The position numbers were made by a program, and so were the translations under genes. From Cryptomeria japonica (Eukaryota > Streptophyta > Pinopsida > Cupressales > Cupressaceae), in contig NC_081413.1 of NCBI RefSeq assembly GCF_030272615.1, positions 442,703,038-442,767,037 on the forward strand: DNA of 64,000 bases, in the 5' to 3' direction. The notes below the pieces were generated by a model, which saw only the letters and a list, made by a program, of their open reading frames with translations, ran no database searches and was not told the origin of the DNA. Numbering within the stretch: position 1 is the first letter of the stretch; each line of letters begins with the position of its first letter. Shown piece by piece: positions 1-12,360 of the stretch.

Positions 1-290
1 ATACAGATTATAGTCTTCTCTACCTAATCATGTTCTATTTCAGTGGAGGTCCTTCAGGTCAGCAGTTATTCTTCAATAGAGTTTGCAGGTTCTTCATGCT
101 TCAGTGGTTTTCTTTTTCCATCTCTTTTTGGAGTAGAGTTTTTTCCCACATGGTTTTCTCTATTTCTCCAGTTCATAGAGATTTCATTGTATTTGGGTAC
201 CTGATCAGGCCTTGTTGCAGCGACCCATCTTTATTGCTTTCAGTAACTGTTCTAGGTTTTAGCTTCTCCCTAAGTCTAGCTTAGGGAGGG
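1..290 (+). mobile_element. 3' internal tail of a family A LTR element, cut by the window edge
   Basis: This stretch is the reverse-complement counterpart of the DNA just outside the LTRs at 44581-44880 and 45899-46200. It ends in a purine-rich tract (TTAGGGAGGG, 281-290) directly before an LTR start, as expected for a polypurine tract. No protein domain is recognisable; the 84-codon open frame here has no family features. The element is plus-oriented, the opposite of its relatives near 44-48 kb, and most of it lies left of the window. Confidence 0.7.
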
Positions 291-660
291 TGTTAGAGTA
301 TTCGGGTATTTACTTGATTAATTAAACAATATTTGTTTAATTAATTAAGTTCCCTTTATCCCTCTTACACTTAAGCTAACTTTAGGTGCATAATAATTAA
401 TTCTTTTATTAATTATTATGTGCAAACCTAGGTTTTCTCTTTTAGGGTTTCTTGACCTATTAAAGGTTGAGTTCATTATTTTCTTTGTAAGAAGAAGTTT
501 TTTTACATTACACATTTTGTGAATATTGAGCTCTCTCTTTTTGAGCATATTTTCTATGTATTTCTTTTTTCTGTGATTTGCTTCCTTGCTTCTCCTTGTA
601 ACAAGTTTTTTTAGCTTGCAGAGATCATTTGGGCTCTTGTGGTGTTGTATTTTCTCAACT
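291..660 (+). repeat. LTR of a family A element
   Basis: The LTR begins TGTTAGAGTATTCGGG after the purine tract and ends around TTTTCTCAACT. The same roughly 380-bp sequence occurs in reverse at 44200-44580 and 47887-48267, and in part at 45728-45898. After position 660 this copy departs from the other two, so the exact end is unsure. The LTR contains an AT-rich inverted stretch (AATTAATTCTTTTATTAATTATT) near 395-420. It appears to sit inside the internal part of the minus-strand gypsy element to its right. Confidence 0.75.
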
Positions 661-2140
661 GCAACAAAATGAACCCACCTTTAGATGTAATATATTTTTA
701 GGTGCATGTTTTTATTGAGTTGGTATGAAATTTGTGTAGATAATTCATTGGTCTTTGTTTGAAGAGTTGGATGAACATGTCTTTTTCAATAGGATAGTCA
801 GCTAGGAGTCTTTCATGTATAGTTTCTACTATAGCCACATTATTTTCAAACCAATTTAGCTGTGGTAGACCTTCTTGCCCTTAGTCTTTCAAGTGTTGGT
901 GTATGAGACAAATATATTTTGGTTTCGAAGTTGTGATATGAGTGAGTGTTATGTTTGCTTTTATTGACGCACTTGAAGAGTATGATGAAGCCAATCGGGC
1001 ATTGATCTCATTAGTTGGTGTTATGCTTGATTCCATCACTAAATTGGCATTTGATGATGGTGCACATACCATTATTGATAAAGTATTCTCTGTATTATGA
1101 TCTGGATTGGTGATTTCATTGATGAGGTGTTCATGAACAACTTCTATATTGGAATCATGAGGGAGACTAGGAGAAATGATAATGGGATCTTGTTTAGGAC
1201 ATGGATGTTGGATGGTACTTGAAAGGACACTTTGTTCTTGAGTCAAAAGGGTATCATAATGAGTGGAATAGAAGAGAATGAGGGGATCATCATAGGACTC
1301 TTTGTCGACGAGATCTTGATCAAAAATTGGGTATGATGAAAAGGTTTGTTCTTGATCTTGATTTATTTCATGACTGATTTCTTATAATTTTGGAATGTCC
1401 TCTTGACATTGGGGAGATTGCATGGGATATTTTTGGAAGGTTTCAACCTTTTGACTTGATGAGGAAGGATTTTGAATGAGATCCTCTGAATCATGACTTG
1501 AGTTAGATTGGATTTGTACTATGGATACCCCTTGGGAGATTGCGTTATTGGGTAGAGATGGTGTGGATTGGTCTTGTGGGACTTCAGGGGATGATGAAAT
1601 GGTGGATAGATATGGTTGATTTGGATTTTGGTTGAAAGGGATTTGGTTTTGGTTGAATAAATTTTGATTTGGACTTTGGTTGAAAGGGGTTTGATTTTGG
1701 TTGAAATAGGTTTGAATCTTGGGTTAGTGTGAATTTTGATTTGGGTTTTGATTGTATGGGGTTTGATTTGGGTTGAAAGAGGTACTTTTAATGTTGGGTT
1801 GAAAGAAGGTTGACATGACTTTAATATTGGTTGAACTGAGGTAGGAATGATTTTGTTCAAGAATGAAGGTTGGAAAGTTTGAATGGTCTCACAAGAAGAA
1901 GAAGGTTGGCCTGATAATGATTCCCTTGTGGTTATCACTTCCCTCGTCATATTTTCTAACCAGCCCCTATGGTTTCTAGAACTAGTCATGTCTCTCATTT
2001 GTTGTTGCAAAGTCTTGATTTATTGAGCTAAGGTTTCTATGGATGGCAATGGAATAGGAATCGAAGGGATGAATTATTCACCCACCTTATGAAATGCATA
2101 ATGCCAATCCATGATGTTTTCTTGATTGGCTTGAACATAA
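661..2140 (-). pseudogene. Ty3/gypsy gag and linker relic
   Basis: Read on the minus strand from about 2140, the conceptual protein contains MDWHYAFHKVGE, a stop, then FIPSIPIPLPSIETLAQ, a stop, then LQQQMRDMTSSRN. I recognise this as the opening of gag in gymnosperm-type gypsy elements. It is followed by a Gln/Asn/Pro/Thr-rich repetitive linker (1519-2010) and further low-complexity frames (881-1246). Several in-frame stops mark it as dead. The usual gag core and all of pol are absent, probably because of the family A insertion on the left and the window edge. It belongs with the LTR at 4160-5243 on the same strand. Family assignment rests on recalled similarity, not a search. Confidence 0.6.
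1615..1860 (-). repeat. Degenerate short tandem repeat inside the gag linker
   Basis: Blocks such as TTTTGGTTGAAAGGGGTTTG recur with a spacing of roughly 30-40 bp. On the coding (minus) strand they give Ser-Thr-Lys-Ile/Val-Gln-Ile-type repeats that look like decayed Asn/Gln/Pro repeats. The repeat is uneven and shows drift between units. Confidence 0.6.
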
Positions 2141-3552
2141 GATCACAACATGTAAGATGTTTTATTCATTTTTAGAATGTTGCAAAATTTTGATTTGATG
2201 TTGATGTTGACAAGCTTGTTTCCTGGAAGGTTTCAATCTTGTTGATATTGAAACTTGACTTTGTTGAGAGATTTGATCTTGTTGATGTTTTTAACCAAAA
2301 ATTGGTTGGGATTCTATTTTTTGGGGGGTATTTCCTAAATTGTTTGAACTTGGTGAAATGTAGCAAAGGACACAACAGACACATCAAAAAGAATAAAACC
2401 ATGAAAACAATACTTGTTTAAGGAATTTTTTTCAAATTCCCATGAATTTTTGAGTCTTTTTCAAGACCCCATTTTGTTTTCGTTGTATTTGGGCAATTTG
2501 ATATCACATCAAACTGACCCTCCTAAGGTCAAAAGGTCACAAGTATTATCATAGCCCATATCTTGATACTCCGTCAGCTCAGACAAACCTATCACACCCT
2601 AAGGTGTGCCCATTTTTTTGGCTTTTTCTGGAAATTAGACCAAAGAAGATTGCTCCTCAATTGGCCTATTATCTTGGGAGATATATGGTGAGTGTCTTGG
2701 GGGTAGATTCTTCCCCACCCTTGCACAATGATAATTCAAGTGTTTAGTTACTGACTCAATTGGGCTTCTAATTCCTAAGGTGTTTAGAAAGGGTTACGTT
2801 CGAGTGGTCACAATCAGCAACGTTTTACACTCTATTGAGGGAGATCTCCTAGTCTATAGAGGTTACACTCTATAGATTTTAACGTACCGTATAGGCACTG
2901 AGGGAGGCATAATATCATTGTGACAGCATGTAGCACTTGTCGCATATGATTTTCATCACATAAATATTTATTTAGAGTGGCTTGGATTACTTAGCTTTAG
3001 TCATTTCCACTTAGGTCATTCCCCTCTCACTGACCTTAATGGCGCCCTAAGGGAAACTTGGTAGGGTAGGCCTTTTAATGGATGTAAGTAAAATGAAATA
3101 CTAAAAGCTTAAAAGAAGAGTCTCGTTTTTTTTATCACCCATTGAAGGGGAGAGCATAATACCTATCCCTTCAAAGACACAAGAAACAAAGTTCTTTTTA
3201 TCCTTCCATTGCAATGATTTTCTATTATAAGTAAAGATGTTGCTCCAACAAGCATGGTGTTCATTTTAAACTTTCATAGCAATTTGTGAAAGAACAAGAA
3301 AGAATTTGATTTTGTTCTTTCTAAAAGCAGCAAAAAAAGTTCTCTAGTCTAACCCTGGAGAGAAAATAATGTTAGTAGACACATACATGGTGGGCTATCT
3401 AGCCTAATTTCCTTCCTTTGGTTACAAAAATCTGCTTCAGTGTTTATCAATGATCTGTTATAAAACAAAACACTAAAAGACTAGAATTTAAGAAAAATGA
3501 AAGAATAGAGAGGTTTTTTCGGTTTTTTTTTTTACATGAAGAACTAGCTAAA
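2141..3552 (-). other. Leader of the minus-strand gypsy element, no coding seen
   Basis: Between the gag relic and the minisatellite there is about 1.4 kb without a recognisable protein. Open frames of 60-96 codons overlap on both strands and share nothing with known families. By position, between primer-binding-like site and gag, this is the untranslated leader. Confidence 0.5.
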
Positions 3553-4107
3553 AATTTCAACTGCCAAAAATAGAAACTTTCCAGAAATGGAAACTTTTTA
3601 GAAACAAAAACTTGCCAAAAATGTAAACTTTCCAGAAATGCAAACCTGCCAAAAATGGAAATATTCCTGAAATAGAAACCTGCAAAAATGAAAACTTTCC
3701 AAAAACAAAAAACCTGCAAAAAATAAAAACTTTCCATAAATGGAAACCTACAAAAAATGAAAACTTTTCAAAAATGGAAACTTGCCAAAAATGAAAATTT
3801 TTCAGAAGTGGAAACCTACCAAAAACAAAAACTTTCCAAAAATGGAAACCTACTGGAAACGAAAAATTTCCAAAAATGAAAACCTGCCAAAAATGGAAAC
3901 TTTCCAGAAATGGAAACCTGGCAAAAACGACAATTTTCCAAAAATAGAAACCTGCCAAAAATGGAATCTTTCCAGACATGGAAACCTGCCAAAACCGGAA
4001 ACTTCCTAGAAATGGAAACCTGCTAAAAATGGAAACTTCCTAGAAATGGAAACCTGCCAAAAAAGGAAACTTTTCAGAAATGGAAACCTGCCAAAAATGG
4101 AAATCTG
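3553..4107. repeat. Minisatellite, unit about 34 bp, about 16 copies
   Basis: The unit is approximately AAATGGAAACCTGCC followed by AAAAATGGAAACTTTCCAG, repeated with point changes and small indels. Each unit holds two variants of a TGGAAACxTxCC half-unit, so a 17-bp sub-period is also visible. The array keeps frames open on both strands (for example minus 3557-3979 with FWKVFIFG-like repeats and plus 3782-4009), which is a consequence of the repeat and not evidence of a gene. It lies in the leader of the minus-strand gypsy element, between its 5' LTR and gag. Confidence 0.9.
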
Positions 4108-4140
4108 TAGGCATACACAAAATTTCAATTTGTTGTTAGT

Positions 4141-4159
4141 TGATGTTGGGTTCACCAAA
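4141..4159 (-). other. Probable primer-binding site of the minus-strand gypsy element
   Basis: On the minus strand TTTGGTGAACCCAACATCA follows directly after the likely LTR end (GAAACA). A TGG-starting tract immediately inside an LTR is what a tRNA primer-binding site looks like. I cannot name the tRNA with confidence. Confidence 0.5.
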
Positions 4160-5243
4160 TGTTTCATGCTTAAATGTCATTAATGTAGAAATAGGAAATA
4201 ATGACGAATGACCAAATCCTTAACTATCAAAGCAATTTAAAACATAAACCAATAGAATTTAACACAAGATAAGAATAAATTCAAATAAATGAAACTCCCT
4301 CATCCTACATCGTGGCTTCCATTATGTTTCTCTAAATTGTACTTGTAGGTGTCTCTTTGTGATTCTTGCATAGATTAGACAATTGTTTGAAGATTGTGAT
4401 TCTAGCTAGATTGAGAAAATGATGTTGTTTATATAGATTTTCAATAGAGAGGAGATGAGAAATAGAACTCAAGTCCTGATTGATAGTAAACTGAGATTGA
4501 TTGATTGATCAGTGAACTAGTCATGATTGATTTGTTAACTCATTTGATTGATCTGTTAACATGATTGATTGGAGAGTGAACTCAATTGATTAACCAATAG
4601 ACTGAATAGACTAGGTAGTTGACTGAATTGATAGATTAGTCATAAAAAACTAATTTTGAGTTAAAAGGGATGATTGATGAGTTAACTGATTAGACAACTG
4701 ATTTGGCCAATTAGTTATGATTTAGCATGTGTTGTAGGAATTTGAAATTTAATTTAATTTTCATTTTCAATTTGGATTTGAATTTGGTCATTCGAATGCT
4801 GAAATGCACATGAAATTATCTGAAATTCAGATTTGGTGAAATGTGAATTTGAAAAAATATAATTAATTGAAATGATATGAAATTTGAATTTGGAGAAGAT
4901 GTGAAATAAAATTAGATGAAATTAAATGGAATTTAATTTGGGGATTTGGAGGAATTTAATTAATTAATTTAAATAATTTAAACTTAGGAGATTGAATTAA
5001 TTAAATAATAAAGATTATTTAACTAAGGAAAATGTCATAAATAATTAAATAATTGATATTTAATTAATAATTGAGATATGGTTAATTGATTAAAATGATT
5101 TGAGAATAGAAATAGAATAAGTAAAAGTGTTAAAGAACGATGATTAAAAAAAATAATTAATTTAATCAAATAATTAAAAAATTACTTAATTTAATAGATA
5201 AATAATTAATTTAAAATTAACGAAACATTTTTAGATGTCTACA
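4160..5243 (-). repeat. Ty3/gypsy 5' LTR (minus strand)
   Basis: On the minus strand it starts TGTAGACATCTAAAAATG at 5243. That opening is shared, with small changes, by the LTR starts at 14573, 38924, 50821 and 55544. It is strongly AT-rich with many AATTAATT blocks and ends ...GAAACA next to the primer-binding-like site. A TATA box (TATATAAAC, minus strand, 4427-4435) lies about 270 bp from the downstream end, fitting a U3 promoter. Length is about 1,084 bp. The matching 3' LTR is not in the window. Confidence 0.75.
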
Positions 5244-6249
5244 CATCTACCAAGGCCTCCAACCCTATACTTAATTCAAGAGCAGCTCTCGCTAGAACAT
5301 TGCAAAATAAATTTATTATCACTTAGATGAAAGGGGTTGAAAAAGAGAGATCCTGTTTCACATCTGTCTCATTTCCAGTATGAAACTTTCTCATACGAGT
5401 GATGAAATGACGATAAAATAGAAATCAGAAAAATATTCTATGATAGAGCGTACAAATTCTAAAACAATAAACTCACTAAAACCATGCCAAGTGAGTTAAG
5501 ATTCTGTAGAAACGTTGTCAACGACACCGTTAAAACAATGGGAAAAGTTTGAAGGAAAACTTTACGAAATATCTGAATTTTTAGGAATGAGATGAGCCAA
5601 CTAATCTCCCTACAATTTCTTTTTGAATATATTCACAGTAGATAGAAAACCAGATCTCCCTGAAATGGTGGTCTATGGCATTTCAATCTGCTGAGAATGA
5701 ATTTACACATTACACTTGTCAAAAAAAAACACCACTCAAAATAAATGTCCAACGACATTCTTGTTCTTCAGTAGTTATGTGCAAAGCTAACAAATATTAG
5801 TTAATAGAGTCCGCTTTCAGGGGACAATAAAATCAAATCTGTTTCGGAGAGACCATTTTTTTGTAGCCTTTAAAAGACAATATTAAATGGATTAAATGCA
5901 GTGAAATTTGTCTTCAAACGTGAGGTGAGGAATGCTTCAAACTGCTCAAGAAGTTTTGACAGATTTTTTTTACGACAATTATTTTCAGGCGTGAGACAAA
6001 TCGAGTGGGGTTCCCCCACCGAAAAATAGCCTATAGCTAAATATTTTGTTGTAAATAATGTTCTAAAATTTAAGATTTGATAACTATTAAAAAATTATAA
6101 AATTGAGTGTAGTGTGTTTTAGATTATCTTATAAATTGAGAGTTAATTTTCACATATACGAATTTGAACATTGTTCTATGTATTTGATTCTATCATAATT
6201 TTTCCCAAAAATATGTTGACATTTCTTATTTGGACTTAATGATATCAAG
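5244..6249. other. Unassigned intergenic DNA
   Basis: No open frame of note, no repeat with another part of the window and no recognisable protein relic was found. The first 700 bases have a more balanced base composition than the AT-rich LTR beside them. Confidence 0.4.
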
Positions 6250-7260
6250 AAACATCAATAAAAATTAATTTGTTGGACATAGAGGAGGCGACAGTATTCT
6301 CAAAAGGTTAGTAGCTATTCTTAAAATTCTTAGAATTAAAAGGTCATACATTTTTTTTGTAATAAGTCTAGTTTTGAGATTTATAAGAAATCCACATGAT
6401 AATCATATTAGAGATGAGGCGTAGAGGGAATATAGTGCATAAAAATATCAAAAACACATGTATTATGATGGTCATTCCATAATAGAAGATTATGAAGTGA
6501 GCTAGTTCAATATATGTTTAAAAATTATTTGATCATTATCAATTTTTAGTCTTGGTACCAAAACCATTACATAACTGCTATATAGACGAAAAAATGAGAA
6601 ATACTATGAGACTCACAAGGAGTGAGAACCTAAAACTCTAGTGCCAATTGGCAAAAAGGAAAAAAAACTAGCAGGCACCCAAAACCAGACACAACAAAAC
6701 CCAAAGATAGACACGACTAAAGACAAACATAGCATATTATTTCACTTTTTTGTAGAATAAATATAGCTTTTAGTAACAATCTCAATATGTTGTCATGTAG
6801 TTTGGATAAAAATAATTTTGAAAGATTCACGATGATAATTGAGTTTGTTATGAAATGTGTTTCAAGCTTCCATCCCTACAATTTATCAGCTATAAAGATA
6901 AATTTTGGCCTAAAACATTATTGAAACAATTTGTAATTAGTTATGGTGATATGGAGTTATTTAGGATGTTCAATTTAATAAAACAAGCTCAATTAGATTT
7001 CTAGATTAACAATAATGGGATCTAAAAGTTAGTCTCAATTTAGGAATGCATACAAGATTTGTAAGATAGAGTTACACATGCTGACCAAGAACATTTACCA
7101 ACTTATAACATGCCATTATGACTAATATAAAACATCTTGAGAAGGTCTAGATAGGGGAAATTGCATTTTCTAAGTTGGAAGGAGAACCATGAGATGTTAT
7201 GACAAAATATTATAATCTTCCTAGCTTCCTGTTATTTGGTATGGAAATCTAATAAACTTA
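6250..7260 (+). pseudogene. Copia RNase H region relic (copy 1)
   Basis: Conceptual translation across shifting frames gives fragments such as FVISLVLRFIRNPHDNHIRDEA, matching the start of copia RNase H (the SLISRF...P block), and further on CCHVVWIKIILKDSR, matching the TCQAVWLRRIL block. Stops and frameshifts are frequent. The same sequence recurs at 28290-28994 plus 30099-30440 at perhaps 75-80% identity by eye, so the two are old copies of one element or of a duplicated segment. Confidence 0.6.
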
Positions 7261-7948
7261 AGTCTTAGATGGTAAGAACAAGGTTTCTTGCAATAATCTT
7301 GGTTTGTGTGAAAAATGTATAAATTTAATATCTTTGTTTAGTGAAGATGGAGAGTACATCTAAATTTGAAATGGATACAAATTAATAGCATTAACTTTAA
7401 ATTATGGGATATACAATGGAAAATGCTATCATATGTAGATTGAGATCAATGGACTATAATATCTAGATTCAAATTGACTGCAATATTGCTAAATAATAAG
7501 ATATTGTTCCGAAAACAGGTGAGGATCATTATTAGAAGTTGATTGGTAAATGTTTTGTCACTATTAAAAATAATTTAAAAAAAATATTTTTGAAAAAGTT
7601 GAATCAGTGTTAAAATAATTAGATAAAATATTAAATGAAATTCTATTTACATTATATTTTAAATTTATTTTAAATCAATCTATAACAATTTATTATATTC
7701 CATCATATAATAATTTGAAATATTTTTCTCTCTTCAAAAATAAATATTAAATTTCCTATAATATATAGATTTATTTTGAAGAATCAACAAGTACCATTTC
7801 TCATTTCATTTCGCATTGATTAATTCAATAAAACTAGATCATGATAAATGCGCTGACCTGATACTCACTCAAAATTCCACCTCCATTTGCAGATCTAAAA
7901 CCCAGACTTGGTTGAAACAAATTACAATTCACCTAATAAATTGCTCAT
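7261..7948. other. AT-rich 3' flank of the ERF exon
   Basis: No gene or repeat is recognised. It includes AT-rich tracts between 7560 and 7760. The part nearest 7948 lies just beyond the ERF stop codon and would contain its 3' untranslated region; no clear AATAAA polyadenylation signal on the minus strand stands out. Confidence 0.4.
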
Positions 7949-7951
7949 GCC

Positions 7952-8562
7952 CTAACTTTTGATGGACAATGCAGCCAGCTGGCGTCGCTGCTGCCTTGTA
8001 AATCCAGAATACCGCTGACAAACATCATAAGGCAGGTAGCCATCATTATTGACTACTTGTATATTCTCCCAAATGTCGGCGAATTCAGACAAACATGGTG
8101 CGGAATAAAGCAAGTCAGAATTAGCGGCGACCCGCGGCAAGCCTGGCATTTCATGAGTTGGTGGCAAAAAGGAATCTGTTAATCTTGGATTATTCATACT
8201 GCTACCATTCTCAACATTTTTCTGATTTGAATTCACACAGAGGGAGGCTTCCTCTGGAAAGTTCAGTTTGGCTCTCCTGCCCCTGAATTTCAAAGCAGCA
8301 TCGTCGTAGGCTTTGGCTGCATCTTCTGGTGTGGAGAAAGTGCCGAGCCAAACACGAACTCTTTTGTTAGGGTCTCTGATTTCTGCAGCCCATTTGCCCC
8401 AGGGTCTCTCTCTCACTCCTCTGTAACGCCTCTTCCTCTCTTGCTGCTCTACATTCGACTTTTCTTCCTTCACCACACACTGCTCATAATCTTTTCTTCT
8501 CAATATATCCTGTTCCGAACCACTCTTTTCCTGATTTCTTTCAATACTGTTTGTGTGTACAC
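7952..8562 (-). CDS. AP2/ERF-domain transcription factor, AP2-bearing exon
   Basis: The protein carries a full AP2/ERF DNA-binding domain: [19 protein letters not shown], then [19 protein letters not shown], then [16 protein letters not shown]. Counting from the TTG at 8503 this is residues 27-84 of 183. The Ala39 and Asp44 pair marks the ERF rather than the DREB subfamily, so a GCC-box target in the nucleus is expected from family knowledge. The domain most resembles ERF group X (ABR1/RAP2.6 type). A basic KRRYR stretch precedes it; the C-terminal 100 residues are unremarkable. No ATG lies in frame upstream: the frame stays open to a TGA at 8570-8572, passing CTCTCAG, a good splice acceptor that would start the exon at 8562. 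I infer a missing 5' exon. Frame, base composition and codon use are clean, unlike the surrounding relics. Confidence 0.85.
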
Positions 8563-8572
8563 CTGAGAGTCA

Positions 8573-9599
8573 ACTATCACCAAAAAACAAGCATTACAAT
8601 TGGAAAAAAAATCGCTCAATTATGCTCATGTTTACTGAAATAAATGAATGTTAGCTGCATAGAATATATTTACATTGTATGAAATCTTTCAGGACTATGG
8701 TAAGTACGAGTGGATTCGTAGGGATTTTTATCTGGAGAGATCTAGTGGTTTTCTGGCAGTATTTAAATTATCAGAGGTAATTGTAAAGCTTCTGATTTGA
8801 AATCATACGAGTTAACAAAACCTTTCATGAGCTCGGCGATTAGAACGTTATCTGACAGACAAAATAATATAATCTGACTCTGCCTTTTTCGTAGCAAATA
8901 TTTGAGGAAATATAAAATCTGTTATGTTAAATCTCATCTTTAATGAGTAAGACTTTATTTCAGAAGAATATAAATTTTGCGTGAATCTAAAGATTCGTAA
9001 GAAATTGTACAAATAAGATATGTACAAACAATAGATGTAAATGCATTAAATAATTCTGAAAATAGAGAATAAAGTAAATATTAAAGAAAGTGACAAAATT
9101 TTGTTTTTATTTGAGATGCAATCAATTCTATAATATTTCTTAGGATAAGTGGCAATGTTCATTTTAACTGAGCGTACAAATGTTCATCCATACATATTAA
9201 AATGTATAAACTATAAAATTGCAAATCTTTGACAAATATAATTAATAGTTAATTGGTTATCATATTTTTTTAAATATGGAATGTCTAAGCAGTTAAATAA
9301 AATATTTTAGGTGAAGATGCAATTAAGAAGCATGTTATAAAAATATTGAAGTATTTTATTCTCAAAAATTTATGTTGCAGTTTCTATAGTCAAATTTTTT
9401 ATAGATATCACAACTATTAAATCAATGAATTAGATCATTTCTAATTTAGATGCACGCTTAAATTGTTGTAATACTCTATACAAAAGCCCATGCTAACATC
9501 TATGTATTCCAACTTGTTTTGTTATAGAAAAGTTGAATTAAGTGAAATTTTGTTAGATACCAAAGAATCAAAATTAGGAAAACAAACTATAATTTTTTT
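8573..9599. other. AT-rich region upstream of the ERF exon
   Basis: If the ERF gene has a 5' exon and promoter they should lie here (transcription runs right to left). I could not identify an ATG exon ending in a GT donor with confidence. No repeat shared with the rest of the window was noticed. Confidence 0.35.
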
Positions 9600-12360
9600 T
9601 CCCTCTAAACAAGTCTAAATGATAAAGAAAATACATTTTTCAAGGAAGATAGTAAAAAATGAATATAGAAATGACTTTTAACAATAAAAATGAATATAGA
9701 GATGACATAAGAATAATGCGATGGATAATTACAAAATGAATGTCTAATATTTTCATTGTAATGAGTTTGGTTATTATGAACTAAAATATTACAATAAATA
9801 GGTTAAAATGAAAAAAAATGATTGTTTAAAGTATTCTTGAAACTACACAATGTTTATTCATTTTCTATTTCAATAAAAAGGAAATTGAAAATATTGTATG
9901 CTGCATTGATTGCAATTTTTCTTCTTGTATATCATCTAAGAAGAATTTTCTCTTCAATTTAGATAAAAATAACAACGCAATGAAATTGATAGATGATCAG
10001 TCTTATAGAACCAAAGACATAGATGCTATTATAATTATAGCTGAAAATTGTGAGGTAAAACATGTCAATCAAGCATTAATAGTTCTAGCACTTAGATATA
10101 ACTTATTTATTAAATAAATATTTTTAAAAATGTATCAAGTAGGTGACTTCATAATTAGATACAAATTAATAAATGGATTTATTTGTTGAAAGAATATTAA
10201 AAATAGGTGATAGAATATTTCTTCTCTATTTAACTCACAAAACTAAGCATTAAAAGCTAGTGAGCTTAACTAAAGTAAATTAGTATGGTTGAAGGATTAT
10301 CTTTAATTGAAGATACAAAAGAAGTGTGTGAAGAGAATATTATTGGCAAATCATATAGAGATATATTTTTAATTGGTAAATTGAAAGATTTAAAAAATAT
10401 CTTGATACAATTTATATGGATATGAATTTGTACGGCTTTGTGAAAACATTTTCTTTGGAAAAGTCAATGTATTTTTTAATCTTTGTTAATTATTAAAAAA
10501 ATGGGGGTATATTTCTTAGCTACAAATTCAATGTTATTTAATTAATTCGTAGAATTTGAAAGGTTTTCTATAAAATAGAGTAATAGTTATATTAAGTTAA
10601 TCATGTGAGATAATAAATGTGAATATAAATCAAATAAATATTTAGATTTTTATAAAAATCATTGAATCAAGAGAGTTTACTACTCCCTACACTCCACAAA
10701 AAAAATGGTGTTGTTAAAATGAAGAATATGATCATTGTCAACATGACAAGACTATGAAGAAATAAAAAATAATATACAATTGCATATAGTAGTTCTATAT
10801 AAAAACTCATCCAATTTTTACATTGTTACAAAAATAATGGGATCGGAAGAGTTTACTACTTCCTACACTCCACAACAAAATAGTTTTGCTAAAATGAAGA
10901 ATATGACCATAGCCAACATGATAATAGTATGATGAAATTAAAAAAAAATGGATAATTTTTTAGATAGAAATATTATATATAATTATACATATTCAAAAGA
11001 TGAGTCCTAGAAAAGAATTTAAAGAAATTTATCTACAAGAATAATGGTTTGAAATTGAGTCAAATGTTGGCTATTTGAGGGCATTTTGTTGTATTTCTTA
11101 TGTATGCATGATCCGAAATATGGATTCGGATGACAAAACCTGAGTGAGAACCTGAAGTATTGTAAATTTTGTTTACAAGAATCAGAAAGCATAGAATTGA
11201 AGCAAGCCAGAAAGTAATCTATTCCATTCGAAAATCCAACATATAGAAGTTCATGAGATTCTAAGGGTCACAAAAACCCCTTGAGAATCGAATTCCAACA
11301 GTTATATTTGTTTATTGCATAATAAAATCTAAAACCTACGAAAATTTCAAAAAATTATATGAAATTTTATCCTAACTTTAACTAGGCATAACTTTCTGCT
11401 CGGGACTCAAAATTACGAGCCATTTAACTCGTTGGAAAGGTCTCCAAGAGTTGTAGGCAAAATTTTGAAAGGCCTTCGGCACTTTCAAGGGCTAAAAATG
11501 CACTATCAATCGAAAGGTAAAACATGCATTCTTTATTATCTATTATGTATGAAACATGTAATGAGTACATACATGTGTTAATTAGAAAATAAATATTACA
11601 CTTAAAAAAGAGCGTAAGGAAAACCAAATTAAAATTGATGTAGTTGATGAGGAAGAATAACTCAAACACTCAAGAGAGAAAATAAGAAAATATGATAAAT
11701 ATCAAAGAGGGGTACAAAATAATATTCCATCAATTTTTATTTTAGATTCAAATATCAATACAATGATATTGGTTTAAAATAAAAATGCAAACTATGCCTC
11801 AATCAACCCAATTATAGGCATACAAAGATCTATAGATCTGTGAATGAGTAGGTTGAAGCAATGAATAATGAGATGAAAGCAATTGAAAAAAATGATACAT
11901 GGAATTTGGTTTAGTTATCCTATAATATGAAAATAGTTGATATAAAATGGGTGTAGAAGAATGAGTATAAATTTGGTGGAACCTTTAATAAGCAAATGTT
12001 CTGATCGTAATATGGATGGGTACCATTAGTTTAAAAGTGGCTTTGACAATTCAATAAATTAGATAATTTATCATATAGATGTGAAGGGCATTGATGAAGA
12101 GGTTTATGTGACACAACTTAAAGGTTTCAAATTATCTTTTAAAGAACACTGTGCGTATAGATTGAAGGCATCGTTTTTAATAGACACTAAGAACATGTTT
12201 CCTATTGATTCATACCTATTCTAAAAGGGTTTTTAAAAAGAAAAAAGGTTAGCTTAGTTGTATGTGTGAATATTCTTATCTAAAGTGAAAACAATTCAAT
12301 TTTATTTGTAGAGTTTAAAATTGGCATGAATACAAATTTCAGATAATTTGAAATATACAC
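9600..12360 (+). pseudogene. Very old Ty1/copia gag-pol relic
   Basis: Pieces of a copia polyprotein occur in correct order on the plus strand with many stops and frameshifts: a decayed zinc knuckle (FHCNEFGYYELKYYNK, near 9753-9800); sequence following the protease site (KKNFLFNLDKNNNAM, near 9950); the GAG-pre-integrase block (IIGKSYRDIF, near 10340); integrase EFTTPYTPQ near 10670 and again near 10850; RT start (VEAMNNEMKAIEKNDTWNLV, near 11850); RT YHIDVKG...EEVYV near 12070; and a decayed stretch where YVDD should be, near 12270. No LTRs were found. It is the most eroded element in the window. Confidence 0.7.

Noticed and set aside
3557-4009. Long open frames on both strands over the minisatellite
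   Set aside because: They follow from a repeat unit without stops; the translations are simple repeats without family features.
3553-4107. Repeat array reminiscent of a CRISPR
   Set aside because: Units follow head to tail without unique spacers and vary internally; the setting is a plant retrotransposon leader. It is a minisatellite.
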